Assembly (NCBI GenBank): GCA_937858775.1
Contig: CALLYX010000224.1
Coordinates: 1-14,754, forward strand
Source of the DNA: an uncultured bacterium
GTDB taxonomy: Bacteria > Auribacterota > Tritonobacteria > UBA1439
Direction of reading: 5' to 3'
DNA: 14,754 nt
Part shown: piece by piece, positions 1-6,244 of the stretch
Position numbering within the stretch: position 1 is the stretch's first letter
How the letters are laid out: each line of letters begins with the position of its first letter
Notes under the pieces: generated by a model
Databases searched by the model: none
What the model was told of the DNA's origin: nothing
The model's input: the letters and a program-made list of their open reading frames with translations, nothing else
Made by a program: the position numbers and the translations under genes

Positions 1-39
1 GTTCTTCATCTGATACGGCACCTCCCGGACGGGCATTGG

Positions 40-115
40 TGGAGGCGGCGGTCGGAGTTGAACCGACGAATAGAGGTTTTGCAGACCTCCGCCTTAGCCG
101 CTTGGCTACGCCGCC
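40..115 (-). tRNA. tRNA-Cys (anticodon GCA)
   Basis: Read on the minus strand, this folds as a full 76-nt cloverleaf: a 7-bp acceptor stem GGCGGCG/CGCCGCC, a 3-bp D stem GCC/GGC, a 5-bp anticodon stem GAGGT/ACCTC around loop CTGCAAA, a 5-base variable loop and a T stem GTCGG/CCGAC around TTCAACT. The anticodon GCA lies at 80-82. The discriminator base is U, as expected for bacterial tRNA-Cys, and the 3' CCA is encoded (40-42). A second CCA follows immediately (37-39), probably by chance. It is transcribed divergently from rplM. Confidence 0.97.
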
Positions 116-131
116 GTTCTATTCCCGGGGA

Positions 132-160
132 ATGATAGCAAAGGGGGGGCGCCCCCGCAA
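132..160 (-). promoter_or_regulatory. Promoter of tRNA-Cys
   Basis: On the minus strand there is a TTGCGG -35 (155-160), a 17-bp spacer and a TATCAT -10 (132-137). This predicts a start near base 125, about 10 bases before the mature tRNA 5' end. The spacer contains the 12-bp palindrome GGGGGCGCCCCC (145-156). A 13-bp palindrome ATTCCC-G-GGGAAT (121-133) lies over the start site. The call rests on spacing and position only. Confidence 0.6.
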
Positions 161-270
161 GGCCCGCCCACCCGGGGAGCGGATGGCGGCGCGGGTCCCC
201 GCTCGGGTCCCTGAGGATCAACGCCCGGCCCGGGGGGGACGCCCTTACACGACCACGCGGGATTTCGGCG

Positions 271-299
271 TTGACGCGCGGCGGGCGGGGTGGTATATT
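271..299 (+). promoter_or_regulatory. Promoter of rplM-rpsI
   Basis: A TTGACG -35 (271-276), 17-bp spacer and TATATT -10 (294-299) form a near-consensus sigma70-type promoter. The -10 is also preceded by TGG, making an extended -10. The predicted start near 306 leaves a leader of about 25 bases before the rplM GTG, with room for the GAGGAG ribosome binding site at 319-324. Confidence 0.8.
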
Positions 300-330
300 C
301 CCCTTTCGCATTTCAAGAGAGGAGTCGAGG

Positions 331-759
331 GTGAAGACCTTCATGGCAAAGACCGGCGAGATCGAGAGAAAATGGCACTTGATCGACGCGGACGGACAAG
401 TGCTCGGGAGAATGGCCACGAGGATAGCCGACCTCCTGCGCGGCAAGGGGAAGGCCGAGTACACCCCCCATGCAGACACCGGCGACTTCGTCGTCGTGAT
501 CAACGCGGCGAAGGTCAAACTCACGGGGAAGAAGGACGAGCAGAAGACGTACACGCGCTACTCGGGCTACCCTGGCGGCCTGAGGACGATACCGGTGGCG
601 CGGGTCCGGGAGCGCCACCCGGAGCGGCTCGTCGAGCACGCGGTGGCGGGCATGATGCCGAAGAACAGGCTGGGGCGCGCCCTCCTGAAAAAGCTGAAGG
701 TGTACGCCGGGCCCGAGCACCCGCACGCGGCGCAGATGCCGGTCGCGGCCACGCGGTGA
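331..759 (+). CDS. rplM: 50S ribosomal protein L13
   Basis: L13 is an early-assembling protein of the large ribosomal subunit that binds 23S rRNA. The product is 142 aa, the usual bacterial length. It opens with the family pattern MKTFMAK followed by an ERKWHLIDADG segment. It also carries the conserved GRMAT, HADTGDFVVVIN, YSGYPGG and GMMPKNRLGR segments, and ends in the usual Ala/Thr/Arg-rich tail. The GTG at 331 is chosen because the family begins at this point, GAGGAG (319-324) sits 6 bases upstream, and the promoter -10 ends at 299, so the more upstream in-frame TTG at 271 is promoter sequence. The gene is followed after 46 bases by rpsI, the usual L13-S9 pair. Confidence 0.97.
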   Translation: MKTFMAKTGEIERKWHLIDADGQVLGRMATRIADLLRGKGKAEYTPHADTGDFVVVINAAKVKLTGKKDEQKTYTRYSGYPGGLRTIPVARVRERHPERLVEHAVAGMMPKNRLGRALLKKLKVYAGPEHPHAAQMPVAATR

Positions 760-805
760 TGGACGGGGGCCTGCAGCCCCTGCGCGCGAATCTACGGAGG
801 AAGAG

Positions 806-1204
806 ATGACAGTGCAGGAAGCCGGGGTGAGGACCACCGGGAGGAGAAAGACGTCGGTCGCGACCGTGAGGCTCGTTCCGGGCACGGGCCGGGTGAGCGT
901 CAACGGCGTGCCGATCGAGCAATACTTCAGGAAGGAGGAGATGCGCGTGATCGTGTCGCAGCCGCTCACGGTCACGCAGACGGCGGAGAAGTACGACGTG
1001 ATCGCCGTCGTCAACGGCGGCGGCCTGATGGGGCAGGCCGGGGCGATGCGCCACGGCCTCGCCCGGGCCATCTCCCGCTTCGACGAGACGACGCGCCAGA
1101 GCCTGAAGCAGGCCGGCCTCCTCACCCGCGACCCCCGCGCGAAGGAGCGCAAAAAATACGGCCACGCCGGAGCCCGGAAGAGATTCCAGTTCTCCAAGCG
1201 CTGA
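806..1204 (+). CDS. rpsI: 30S ribosomal protein S9
   Basis: S9 is a small-subunit protein whose basic C-terminal tail reaches the P-site tRNA. The 132-aa product has the S9 hallmarks GRRKTSVA near the N-terminus, GRVSVNG, a VNGGG(L)xGQAGA segment, and the LLTRDPRAKERKKYG stretch. It ends in the expected basic FSKR; the terminal Lys-Arg is the part that contacts tRNA in known ribosomes. The ATG at 806 has GGAGG at 796-800, 5 bases away. It is co-transcribed with rplM and followed by an intrinsic terminator. Nothing is unusual apart from a short N-terminal extension before the GRRK block. Confidence 0.97.
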   Translation: MTVQEAGVRTTGRRKTSVATVRLVPGTGRVSVNGVPIEQYFRKEEMRVIVSQPLTVTQTAEKYDVIAVVNGGGLMGQAGAMRHGLARAISRFDETTRQSLKQAGLLTRDPRAKERKKYGHAGARKRFQFSKR

Positions 1205-1227
1205 CGCGGCGCGGCGCCGAAGCCGAT

Positions 1228-1263
1228 GGGCAGGGTCGTCCTCGCGGCCTTGCCCTTATTTAT
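1228..1263 (+). terminator. Rho-independent terminator after rpsI
   Basis: Eleven-base arms 1228-1238 and 1245-1255 pair fully (two G-T wobbles) around the 6-nt loop TCCTCG. The hairpin is followed at once by TTATTTAT (1256-1263). It begins 24 bases after the rpsI stop, which ends the ribosomal-protein unit and insulates it from the arginine genes. Confidence 0.8.
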
Positions 1264-1332
1264 CCGGGCGGCATGGGTTCAGGCGCGGTGATCCCGGGGG
1301 ATGGGGGCGAGCCGGCGCCGCGCGCCCCCGAC

Positions 1333-1356
1333 GCGCCCCGTCCCGCCGCGGGGCGC
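1333..1356 (+). repeat. 8-bp inverted repeat upstream of argC promoter
   Basis: GCGCCCCG (1333-1340) and its exact reverse complement CGGGGCGC (1349-1356) flank an 8-base spacer. The repeat ends 13 bases before the argC -35. Position would suit an operator, but in sequence this GC-rich a match of this length may be chance. No AT-rich ARG-box-like site is visible here. Confidence 0.3.
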
Positions 1357-1369
1357 CCCCGGTTTGTGG

Positions 1370-1397
1370 TTGACAGCGGGGCTGGCGGCCCTATAAT
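1370..1397 (+). promoter_or_regulatory. Consensus promoter of argC operon
   Basis: A perfect TTGACA -35 (1370-1375) and a perfect TATAAT -10 (1392-1397) are separated by 16 bp. These are the only such AT-rich hexamers in a very GC-rich 200-base stretch. The predicted start at about 1404 leaves a leader of only about 15 bases before argC. Confidence 0.88.
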
Positions 1398-1407
1398 TCG
1401 CGGCGAC

Positions 1408-1414
1408 GAGGTGA
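1408..1414 (+). promoter_or_regulatory. Ribosome binding site deciding a TTG start for argC
   Basis: GAGGTGA is a strong anti-16S match lying 5 bases before TTG 1420. The alternative in-frame GTG (1411-1413) is inside this site, and would lie only about 7 bases from the predicted transcript 5' end with no room for its own binding site. TTG 1420 is therefore the better start. Confidence 0.7.
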
Positions 1415-1419
1415 ATAAA

Positions 1420-2442
1420 TTGATTCGAGTTGCCGTTGTCGGGGCGACTGGCTACACCGGCTGCGAACTGCTTGAGATACTGACGCGCCATCCCCGGGCG
1501 AAGGTGACTTCCCTCACCGCCAAGCTGGACCACCCCATATTGATGAGCGAGGAGTCGCCGCGATTTGCCGGGCGCCTCGACCTTCCCTGCACCCCGCTCG
1601 ACGTCGAGGACGTCTGCCGCAAGGCGGACCTGGTGTTCCTCTCGCTTCCGCACGGCGTCTCCATGAAATACGCCGGGCCGTTCCGCGCGGCGGGCAAGAA
1701 GGTGATCGACCTGAGCGCGGATTTCCGTTTCCGCGACGCGGCCGTCTTCGCGCAATGGTACGGCGTCGAGCACGCCGCGCAGGGGCTCCTGCCGGAGGCG
1801 GTCTACGGCCTCCCGGAGCTGCGCGCGGACGAGATACGCGGGGCGTCCCTCGTGGCCAACCCCGGCTGCTACCCGACGGGCTCCATCCTCGCGATCGCCC
1901 CGCTCCTCGCCGCGGGACTCGTCGAGCCCGGCGAGATCATAATCGACTCCAAGTCGGGGGCGACGGGGGCGGGGAGGAAGGCGTCCATACCGATGATATT
2001 CGGGGAGGTGAACGAGAGCTTCCGCGCCTACAAGGTCGGGAGGCACCAGCATATCGCCGAGATAGAGGCGGAGCTGGGCCGGGCGGCGGGCGTCCCCATC
2101 CGCGTGCTCTTCACCCCGCACCTGGCCCCCATGAACCGCGGCATCCTCACGACCGTCTACCTGAAACCCCGTTCCCCGGTCTCCTCGTCGGCGCTGCTCG
2201 ACGCCTACAGGGGGGCGTACGCGCGCTCCCCCTTCGTAAGGGTCATGCCGCCGGGCGCGCTCGCGGACACGAAGAACGTCCTGGGACTGAACTTCTGCGA
2301 CATATCGGCCGTCGCCGACGACCGCACCGGCAGGATCGTCGTCATCTCCGCGATCGACAATCTCGTCAAGGGCGCCGCCGGGCAGGCGGTGCAGAACATG
2401 AACCTCGTCAGCGGCTTCCCGGAGACCGAGGGGCTGCGCTGA
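1420..2442 (+). CDS. argC: N-acetyl-gamma-glutamyl-phosphate reductase
   Basis: ArgC reduces N-acetylglutamyl-5-phosphate with NADPH to N-acetylglutamate semialdehyde, the third step of ornithine synthesis, in the cytoplasm. The product is 340 aa, typical of the family. It begins MIRVAVVGATGYTG, with the nucleotide-binding GATGYTG at residues 8-14. The catalytic cysteine is in NPGCYPTG (Cys150). A GRHQHIAEIE block holds the family's active-site His (residues 209-211). The C-terminal NLVKGAAGQAVQNMN segment is the family signature. The start is TTG, chosen from the binding site at 1408-1414; reading further upstream gives Pro/Gly-rich non-conserved sequence that crosses the promoter. It is first in the argC-argJ-argB-argD unit, with argJ 50 bases downstream. 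Confidence 0.95.
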   Translation: MIRVAVVGATGYTGCELLEILTRHPRAKVTSLTAKLDHPILMSEESPRFAGRLDLPCTPLDVEDVCRKADLVFLSLPHGVSMKYAGPFRAAGKKVIDLSADFRFRDAAVFAQWYGVEHAAQGLLPEAVYGLPELRADEIRGASLVANPGCYPTGSILAIAPLLAAGLVEPGEIIIDSKSGATGAGRKASIPMIFGEVNESFRAYKVGRHQHIAEIEAELGRAAGVPIRVLFTPHLAPMNRGILTTVYLKPRSPVSSSALLDAYRGAYARSPFVRVMPPGALADTKNVLGLNFCDISAVADDRTGRIVVISAIDNLVKGAAGQAVQNMNLVSGFPETEGLR

Positions 2443-2492
2443 GGCGCCCCGAGGGCCTCCCCCGCCGGCTTTCCACGGGAAAGACGCGTCTC

Positions 2493-3686
2493 ATGACAAT
2501 GGCATCCGGTTGCGTGACCGCGGCCGCCGGCTTCAGGGCGGCCGGGACGCGGTGCGGCATCAAGGAGGGGGGGAAGGACCTCGCCCTCATCGCCTCCGAT
2601 ATTCCGGCCGCCGCCGCCGGGATGTTCACGACCAACCGATTCTGCGCCGCCCCGGTGGCGCTCAGCCGGGCCAGGCTCGCCTCGGGCCGCGCGCAGGCGA
2701 TAGTCGTCAACAGCGGCTGCGCCAACGCCGCGACCGGCGAGGCCGGATTGCGCGACGCCGAGGGGATGGCCGCCGCGGCCGCGCGGGCGCTGGGGATCGA
2801 CCCGTCCGCGGTGCTAGCCGCGTCCACGGGGCGGATCGGGCGGCGCCTTCCCCTGGACAGGATAACCGCCGCGATCCCCGGCCTCGCCGCCTCGCTAAGT
2901 GGAGAGGGGGGAAGGTACGCCGCGGCCGCCATGCTCACCACCGACACCCGCCCCAAGGAGGTGGAGGCCCGGGTCTCCATCGGGGGGAGGAAGGCGACCA
3001 TCGGCGGCATGGCCAAGGGCGCGGGCATGATACGCCCGGACCTGGCGACGATGCTCGCCTTCATCACCACGGACGCGGCGGTGGAGCCGGGCGCCCTCGC
3101 CGCGCTGCTCCGCGCGAGCGTCGAGAAGAGTTTCAACCGGATCACGGTGGACGGGGATTGCAGCACGAACGACTCCGTCTTCCTGCTGGCGAACGGCCTC
3201 TCGGGCGCGCCCCTCATCTCCGGGACCGGGGACCCCGACGCGCGCCGGTTCTCCGGGGCGCTGGACGAGGTCGCCGGGGGGCTCGCCGAGATGATCGCGC
3301 GGGACGGGGAGGGGGCGTCGAAGTTCATCGAGATCGTCGTGACCGGCGCGCGCGACTCGGAGGAGGCGAAACGGCTCGGCTTCGCCGTCGCCGACTCCCT
3401 CCTGTTCAAGACCGCCATGTACGGCAGGGAGCCGAACTGGGGGAGGGTGCTCTCCGCCCTGGGCGCCGCGGGGGTCGACCTGTCGCAGGACGGCGTCGAG
3501 GTGACGATGCAGGGGCGCCTGGTCTTCGCGCGGGGCGCCGCCGCGGGCGCGGACGAGGCGGCGCTCAGGCGATCGCTCGAGGGGCCGGAGATCGCGATCG
3601 GGATCGCGCTCGCGCGCGGCCGCGCGCGCGAACGGATCCTCACCTGCGACCTGACGCCGGGGTACGTGGAGATCAACAAGCTGTAG
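2493..3686 (+). CDS. argJ: Glutamate/ornithine N-acetyltransferase (ArgJ)
   Basis: ArgJ moves the acetyl group from N-acetylornithine to glutamate, recycling it; some members also use acetyl-CoA. The 397-aa product has the proenzyme layout: VNSGCANA (73-79), oxyanion-hole pair Thr112-Gly113 in ASTGRIG, Lys175 in the MAKGAGMI block, and the self-cleavage site Ala185-Thr186 in LATML, where Thr186 becomes the nucleophile of the beta chain. Glu273 in GEGASKF matches a substrate-binding residue. The protein stops at ...YVEINKL, right after the conserved Asn395, so the usual terminal Tyr-x-Ser/Thr is absent. ATG 2493 is used (ATG 2499 also possible); the binding site is weak (ACGGGAAAG). No argA or argE is in the window, consistent with the recycling route. 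Confidence 0.93.
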   Translation: MTMASGCVTAAAGFRAAGTRCGIKEGGKDLALIASDIPAAAAGMFTTNRFCAAPVALSRARLASGRAQAIVVNSGCANAATGEAGLRDAEGMAAAAARALGIDPSAVLAASTGRIGRRLPLDRITAAIPGLAASLSGEGGRYAAAAMLTTDTRPKEVEARVSIGGRKATIGGMAKGAGMIRPDLATMLAFITTDAAVEPGALAALLRASVEKSFNRITVDGDCSTNDSVFLLANGLSGAPLISGTGDPDARRFSGALDEVAGGLAEMIARDGEGASKFIEIVVTGARDSEEAKRLGFAVADSLLFKTAMYGREPNWGRVLSALGAAGVDLSQDGVEVTMQGRLVFARGAAAGADEAALRRSLEGPEIAIGIALARGRARERILTCDLTPGYVEINKL

Positions 3687-3728
3687 GCGGCCGGCGGGTT
3701 CATTCCCCGCCGCGGAAGGGGCGCAACG

Positions 3729-4607
3729 ATGGACGACATCAAGGCGCTTGTGGAGAAGGCGGACGTGCTTGTCGAGGCGCTCCCGTACATCCAGCGATTC
3801 CGGCGGAAGGTCGTGGTGCTCAAATACGGCGGGAGCGCGATGGGCTCCGGGGACCCGGACGGGATACTCCGGGACGTGGTCTTCATGGAGTGCGTGGGGA
3901 TACGGCCGGTCGTCATTCACGGGGGGGGTAACGCCATCAGCGCGCGGCTGAAGGAGCGGGGGATCGTGCCGCGATTCGTCTCCGGGCTGCGGGTAACGGA
4001 CGCCGAGACGATGAAGGTCGTGGAGGAGGTCCTCCTCGAGGTGAACCGCGGGATCGTGGAACGGCTGGGGCAACTGGGCGGGAGGGCGCGCGGGCTGGCC
4101 GGAAGGAACGGGGTGCTCCGGGCGAAGAGGCACCTTCCCGGGGGCGGGGCGGGGGCGGGGGCGGACATCGGGTTCGTGGGCGATGTGGAGAAGGTTGCGG
4201 TCGAGCCGATAAGGGAACTCCTCAGGAAGGATATCATTCCGGTCATCGCCCCCGTGGGGGCCGACGCGGAGGGGAATCTCTACAACATAAACGCCGACAC
4301 GGCGGCGGGCGAGGTGGCGGCGGCGCTGAAGGCGGAGAAGCTCATCCTTCTCACGGACGTCCGCGGGATCCTCCGCAACCCCGATGACGAGGGGTCGCTG
4401 ATCGGGACGCTCAAGATCGGCGACATCGCCACGCTGACGGCCGCCGGGGTGCTGAAGGGGGGGATGCTTCCGAAGGTGCGGGCGGGGGTGACTTCCGCGG
4501 CCGCGGGGGTGCCGAAGACGCATATCGTGGACGGCAGGCTTCCCCACTCGACGCTCCTCGAGATATTCACGGACGCCGGGATCGGGACGGAGATAGTGAA
4601 GGGCTGA
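3729..4607 (+). CDS. argB: Acetylglutamate kinase, arginine-sensitive type
   Basis: ArgB phosphorylates N-acetylglutamate with ATP, the second step of ornithine synthesis. The 292-aa product has KYGGSAM (Lys32-Met38), the glycine loop IHGGGNAIS, VSGLRVTD, and INADTAAGE. The N-terminal helix with ALPYIQRFR before the first strand and the C-terminal DGRxPHSxLLEIFTDxGIGT segment are marks of the hexameric, arginine-inhibited kinases, so feedback inhibition by arginine is likely (inference). The variable loop before DIGFVGDV contains a Gly/Ala run (residues 138-145) encoded by regular G-tracts. ATG 3729 has AAGGGG about 7 bases upstream. The gene lies 42 bases after argJ. Confidence 0.96.
   Translation: MDDIKALVEKADVLVEALPYIQRFRRKVVVLKYGGSAMGSGDPDGILRDVVFMECVGIRPVVIHGGGNAISARLKERGIVPRFVSGLRVTDAETMKVVEEVLLEVNRGIVERLGQLGGRARGLAGRNGVLRAKRHLPGGGAGAGADIGFVGDVEKVAVEPIRELLRKDIIPVIAPVGADAEGNLYNINADTAAGEVAAALKAEKLILLTDVRGILRNPDDEGSLIGTLKIGDIATLTAAGVLKGGMLPKVRAGVTSAAAGVPKTHIVDGRLPHSTLLEIFTDAGIGTEIVKG
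4140..4161 (+). other. Predicted G-quadruplex motif inside argB
   Basis: Four G-tracts of 5, 4, 5 and 5 bases are separated by single C residues on the coding strand. This fits a short-loop quadruplex pattern that would form in the mRNA. It encodes the Gly/Ala loop at residues 138-145 of ArgB. Folding is predicted, not shown. Confidence 0.5.
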
Positions 4608-4621
4608 ACGGCGAACGGCGA
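4608..4621 (+). repeat. 7-bp tandem duplication after argB
   Basis: ACGGCGA occurs twice in tandem directly after the argB stop codon. The rest of the 145-base argB-argD gap (to 4752) shows no promoter hexamers and no clear terminator. It holds only a 38-codon reading frame ending over the argD start, which has no protein features. Confidence 0.4.
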
Positions 4622-4752
4622 AAACCGGATGGCGGCCGGATGAGCGGTCCGGGCCGGCGTCCCGCGGTCCTTTTCCCGGCGTCGTTCTTTTCGGGGCGCG
4701 GGGGTCATTCCGGGGCCGAGGACGCGGGCGTTCGCAAGGGGAAGGGGTGGAA

Positions 4753-5967
4753 ATGAAAAAGGATCGGGCAGGGGCGCGGGGGACTATAGGGTTGTACGGG
4801 CGCTGCGTGATCCCGTCGTACGGCCGGAATCCGCTCGTGATCGTCAGGGGAAAGGGGTCGTGGGTATGGGACGACCGCGGCCGCCGCTACCTGGATTTCT
4901 TCCCCGGCTACGCGGTGAGCGGGCTCGGACATTGCCACCCGAAGGTCGTGGCCGCCGTCAGGAGGCAGGCCGGCCTCCTCCTGCATATACCGAATATCTA
5001 CTACAACCCGCTCCAGGCGCGCCTCGCGGAGCTCATCGCCGAGCACGCCTTCCCCGGGAAATGCTTCTTCTGCAACAGCGGCGCCGAGGCGAACGAGGCC
5101 GCGATGAAACTCGCGCGGAAGGCGGGCAACCCGAAGGGGCGCTACGAGATCATCTCCATGATCGATTCCTTCCACGGGCGCACCATCGCGACGGTCACCG
5201 CCACGGGGCAGCCGAAATACCAGGAGGGATTCGGGCCGCTTCTCTCCGGCGTCAGGCACGTGCCGTTCGGCGACATCGGCGCCCTGTCGCGCGCGGTCGG
5301 CGACGCCACCTGCGCCGTGCTGCTCGAGCCGATACAGGGGGAGGGGGGGATCAACACGGCGCCGCCCGAGTATTTCGTCGCCGTACGGCGCCTCTGCGAC
5401 TCGAAGGGGATCATGCTGATCATGGACGAGGTGCAGACCGGGATGGGGCGGACCGGCAAGTACTTCGCCTACCAGCATTGCGGCGTCGTGCCGGACGTGA
5501 TCACGCTGGCCAAGACCCTCGGCGGCGGCGTTGCGATCGGGGCGATGCTCGCCTCGACGAAGTACGCCGACCTTCTCCAGCCGGGGATGCACGCCTCCAC
5601 ATTCGGCGGCAACCCGCTCGCCTGCGCGGCGGGGATCGCGGTCTTCGATGCGATCGAGAAGGAGGGGCTGCTCAAGCGGACGCGGCAGATGGGCAGGTAT
5701 CTCCGGACGCGCCTCGTCCGCCTCGCGGCGCGCCGCCCGTTCGTGAGGGAGATCCGCGGGGAGGGGCTTATGCTCGGGATGCATCTCTCGATAGACGGGA
5801 AGGCGGTCGTGGCGGAGTGCATGAGGCGGGGGATGCTCACGAACTCCACCGGCGACAACGTCCTGCGCTTCATGCCCGCGATGACGGTGACGAAGAAGGA
5901 GATCGATCTGGCGATGGAGATCGTCGAGGAGGCGTTCGCCGCGGTGGCTCGGGCGAAGAAGTTGTAA
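4753..5967 (+). CDS. argD: Acetylornithine aminotransferase
   Basis: ArgD is a PLP enzyme of class III that converts N-acetylglutamate semialdehyde and glutamate to N-acetylornithine. The 404-aa product has an FFPGYAVSGLGHCHP segment (residues 49-63), the phosphate-binding SGAEANEAA block, SFHGRT, EPIQGEGG, DEVQTGMGRTG, the Schiff-base Lys254 in TLAKTLGGG, and STFGGNPLAC. ATG 4753 is used, with AAGGGG 5 bases upstream; GTG 4747 would add two residues. Family members can act on other omega-amino acids, but the arg operon context decides. DapL makes a DAP-side role for this enzyme unnecessary. The 145-base gap from argB has no visible promoter. Confidence 0.95.
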   Translation: MKKDRAGARGTIGLYGRCVIPSYGRNPLVIVRGKGSWVWDDRGRRYLDFFPGYAVSGLGHCHPKVVAAVRRQAGLLLHIPNIYYNPLQARLAELIAEHAFPGKCFFCNSGAEANEAAMKLARKAGNPKGRYEIISMIDSFHGRTIATVTATGQPKYQEGFGPLLSGVRHVPFGDIGALSRAVGDATCAVLLEPIQGEGGINTAPPEYFVAVRRLCDSKGIMLIMDEVQTGMGRTGKYFAYQHCGVVPDVITLAKTLGGGVAIGAMLASTKYADLLQPGMHASTFGGNPLACAAGIAVFDAIEKEGLLKRTRQMGRYLRTRLVRLAARRPFVREIRGEGLMLGMHLSIDGKAVVAECMRRGMLTNSTGDNVLRFMPAMTVTKKEIDLAMEIVEEAFAAVARAKKL

Positions 5968-5968
5968 T

Positions 5969-5991
5969 GGCCGGGGGGAAACCCGCCTTTT
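5969..5991 (+). terminator. Possible weak terminator after argD
   Basis: Starting 1 base after the argD stop, GGC-C-GGG pairs with CCC-GCC (one bulged C) around the loop GGGAAA, followed by TTTTC. The stem is GC-rich but short and the T-run is only four. It is a plausible but weak terminator, supported by the new promoter before argG. Confidence 0.45.
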
Positions 5992-6134
5992 CGGCCCCGG
6001 GAATCCGCGCGCTCGCCCCCCCACCCGCCATGACGCCGGCCGCTGGAGAGAAGGGCCGTCCACCCCGCCCCGGGTTCCTCAACCCCCCCAGCGCGCCGAA
6101 TCCCCTCTTTTCCGCGTCTCCGCCTCCTTCCTTG

Positions 6135-6143
6135 TGGTAAAAT
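6135..6143 (+). promoter_or_regulatory. Extended -10 promoter of argG
   Basis: TGGTAAAAT is an extended -10 element (TG at 6135-6136, TAAAAT at 6138-6143) in otherwise C-rich sequence. No good -35 lies 16-18 bp upstream, where the DNA is a polypyrimidine stretch. The predicted start near 6150 gives a 95-base leader. The 277-base argD-argG gap holds this element, the hairpin after argD and the leader repeat; no gene is seen in it. Confidence 0.6.
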
Positions 6144-6147
6144 CCTG

Positions 6148-6202
6148 CCGGATCGGAGGGGCGAACCGCGCGGATCCAAGAGACGGAAGGGCTCCGATCC
6201 GG
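6148..6202 (+). repeat. 11-bp inverted repeat in argG leader
   Basis: CCGGATCGGAG (6148-6158) and its exact reverse complement CTCCGATCCGG (6192-6202) enclose 33 bases. The left arm begins at the predicted transcript start. GGATC of the left arm can instead pair with GATCC at 6172-6176, so two exclusive folds exist. It ends 42 bases before the argG ATG. Confidence 0.6.
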
Positions 6203-6244
6203 TCCGCGGCGCGGCATCCGCCGTGCACTGAAAGGAGAATCCCG

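Noticed and set aside
1..36. A minus-strand ATG at 34-36 opens a 12-codon frame (MPVREVPYQMKN) running off the window
   Set aside because: It begins 3 bases after the tRNA CCA with no ribosome binding site, and twelve residues are too few to recognise. It may be a real gene start but cannot be supported.
36..809. Long open frame over the tRNA and rplM in another frame
   Set aside because: It crosses the tRNA, the promoter and rplM; composition is Arg/Gly/Pro-rich shadow coding of GC-rich DNA.
1273..1419. N-terminal extension of argC from 1273
   Set aside because: It would translate through a full consensus promoter and is Pro/Gly/Ala-rich with no family match.
1264..1419. ArgR (ARG box) site near argC
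   Set aside because: No AT-rich imperfect palindrome of the known kind is visible around the promoter.
2408..4547. Long minus-strand open frames antisense to argJ and argB (up to about 550 codons)
   Set aside because: They are the mirror of high-GC coding sequence, have Arg/Pro/His-rich low-complexity translations, and the + strand genes are unambiguous.
4640..4756. Small frame of 38 codons between argB and argD whose TGA overlaps the argD ATG
   Set aside because: There is no convincing binding site, composition is Gly/Arg/Phe with no features, and stop overlap alone is weak evidence.
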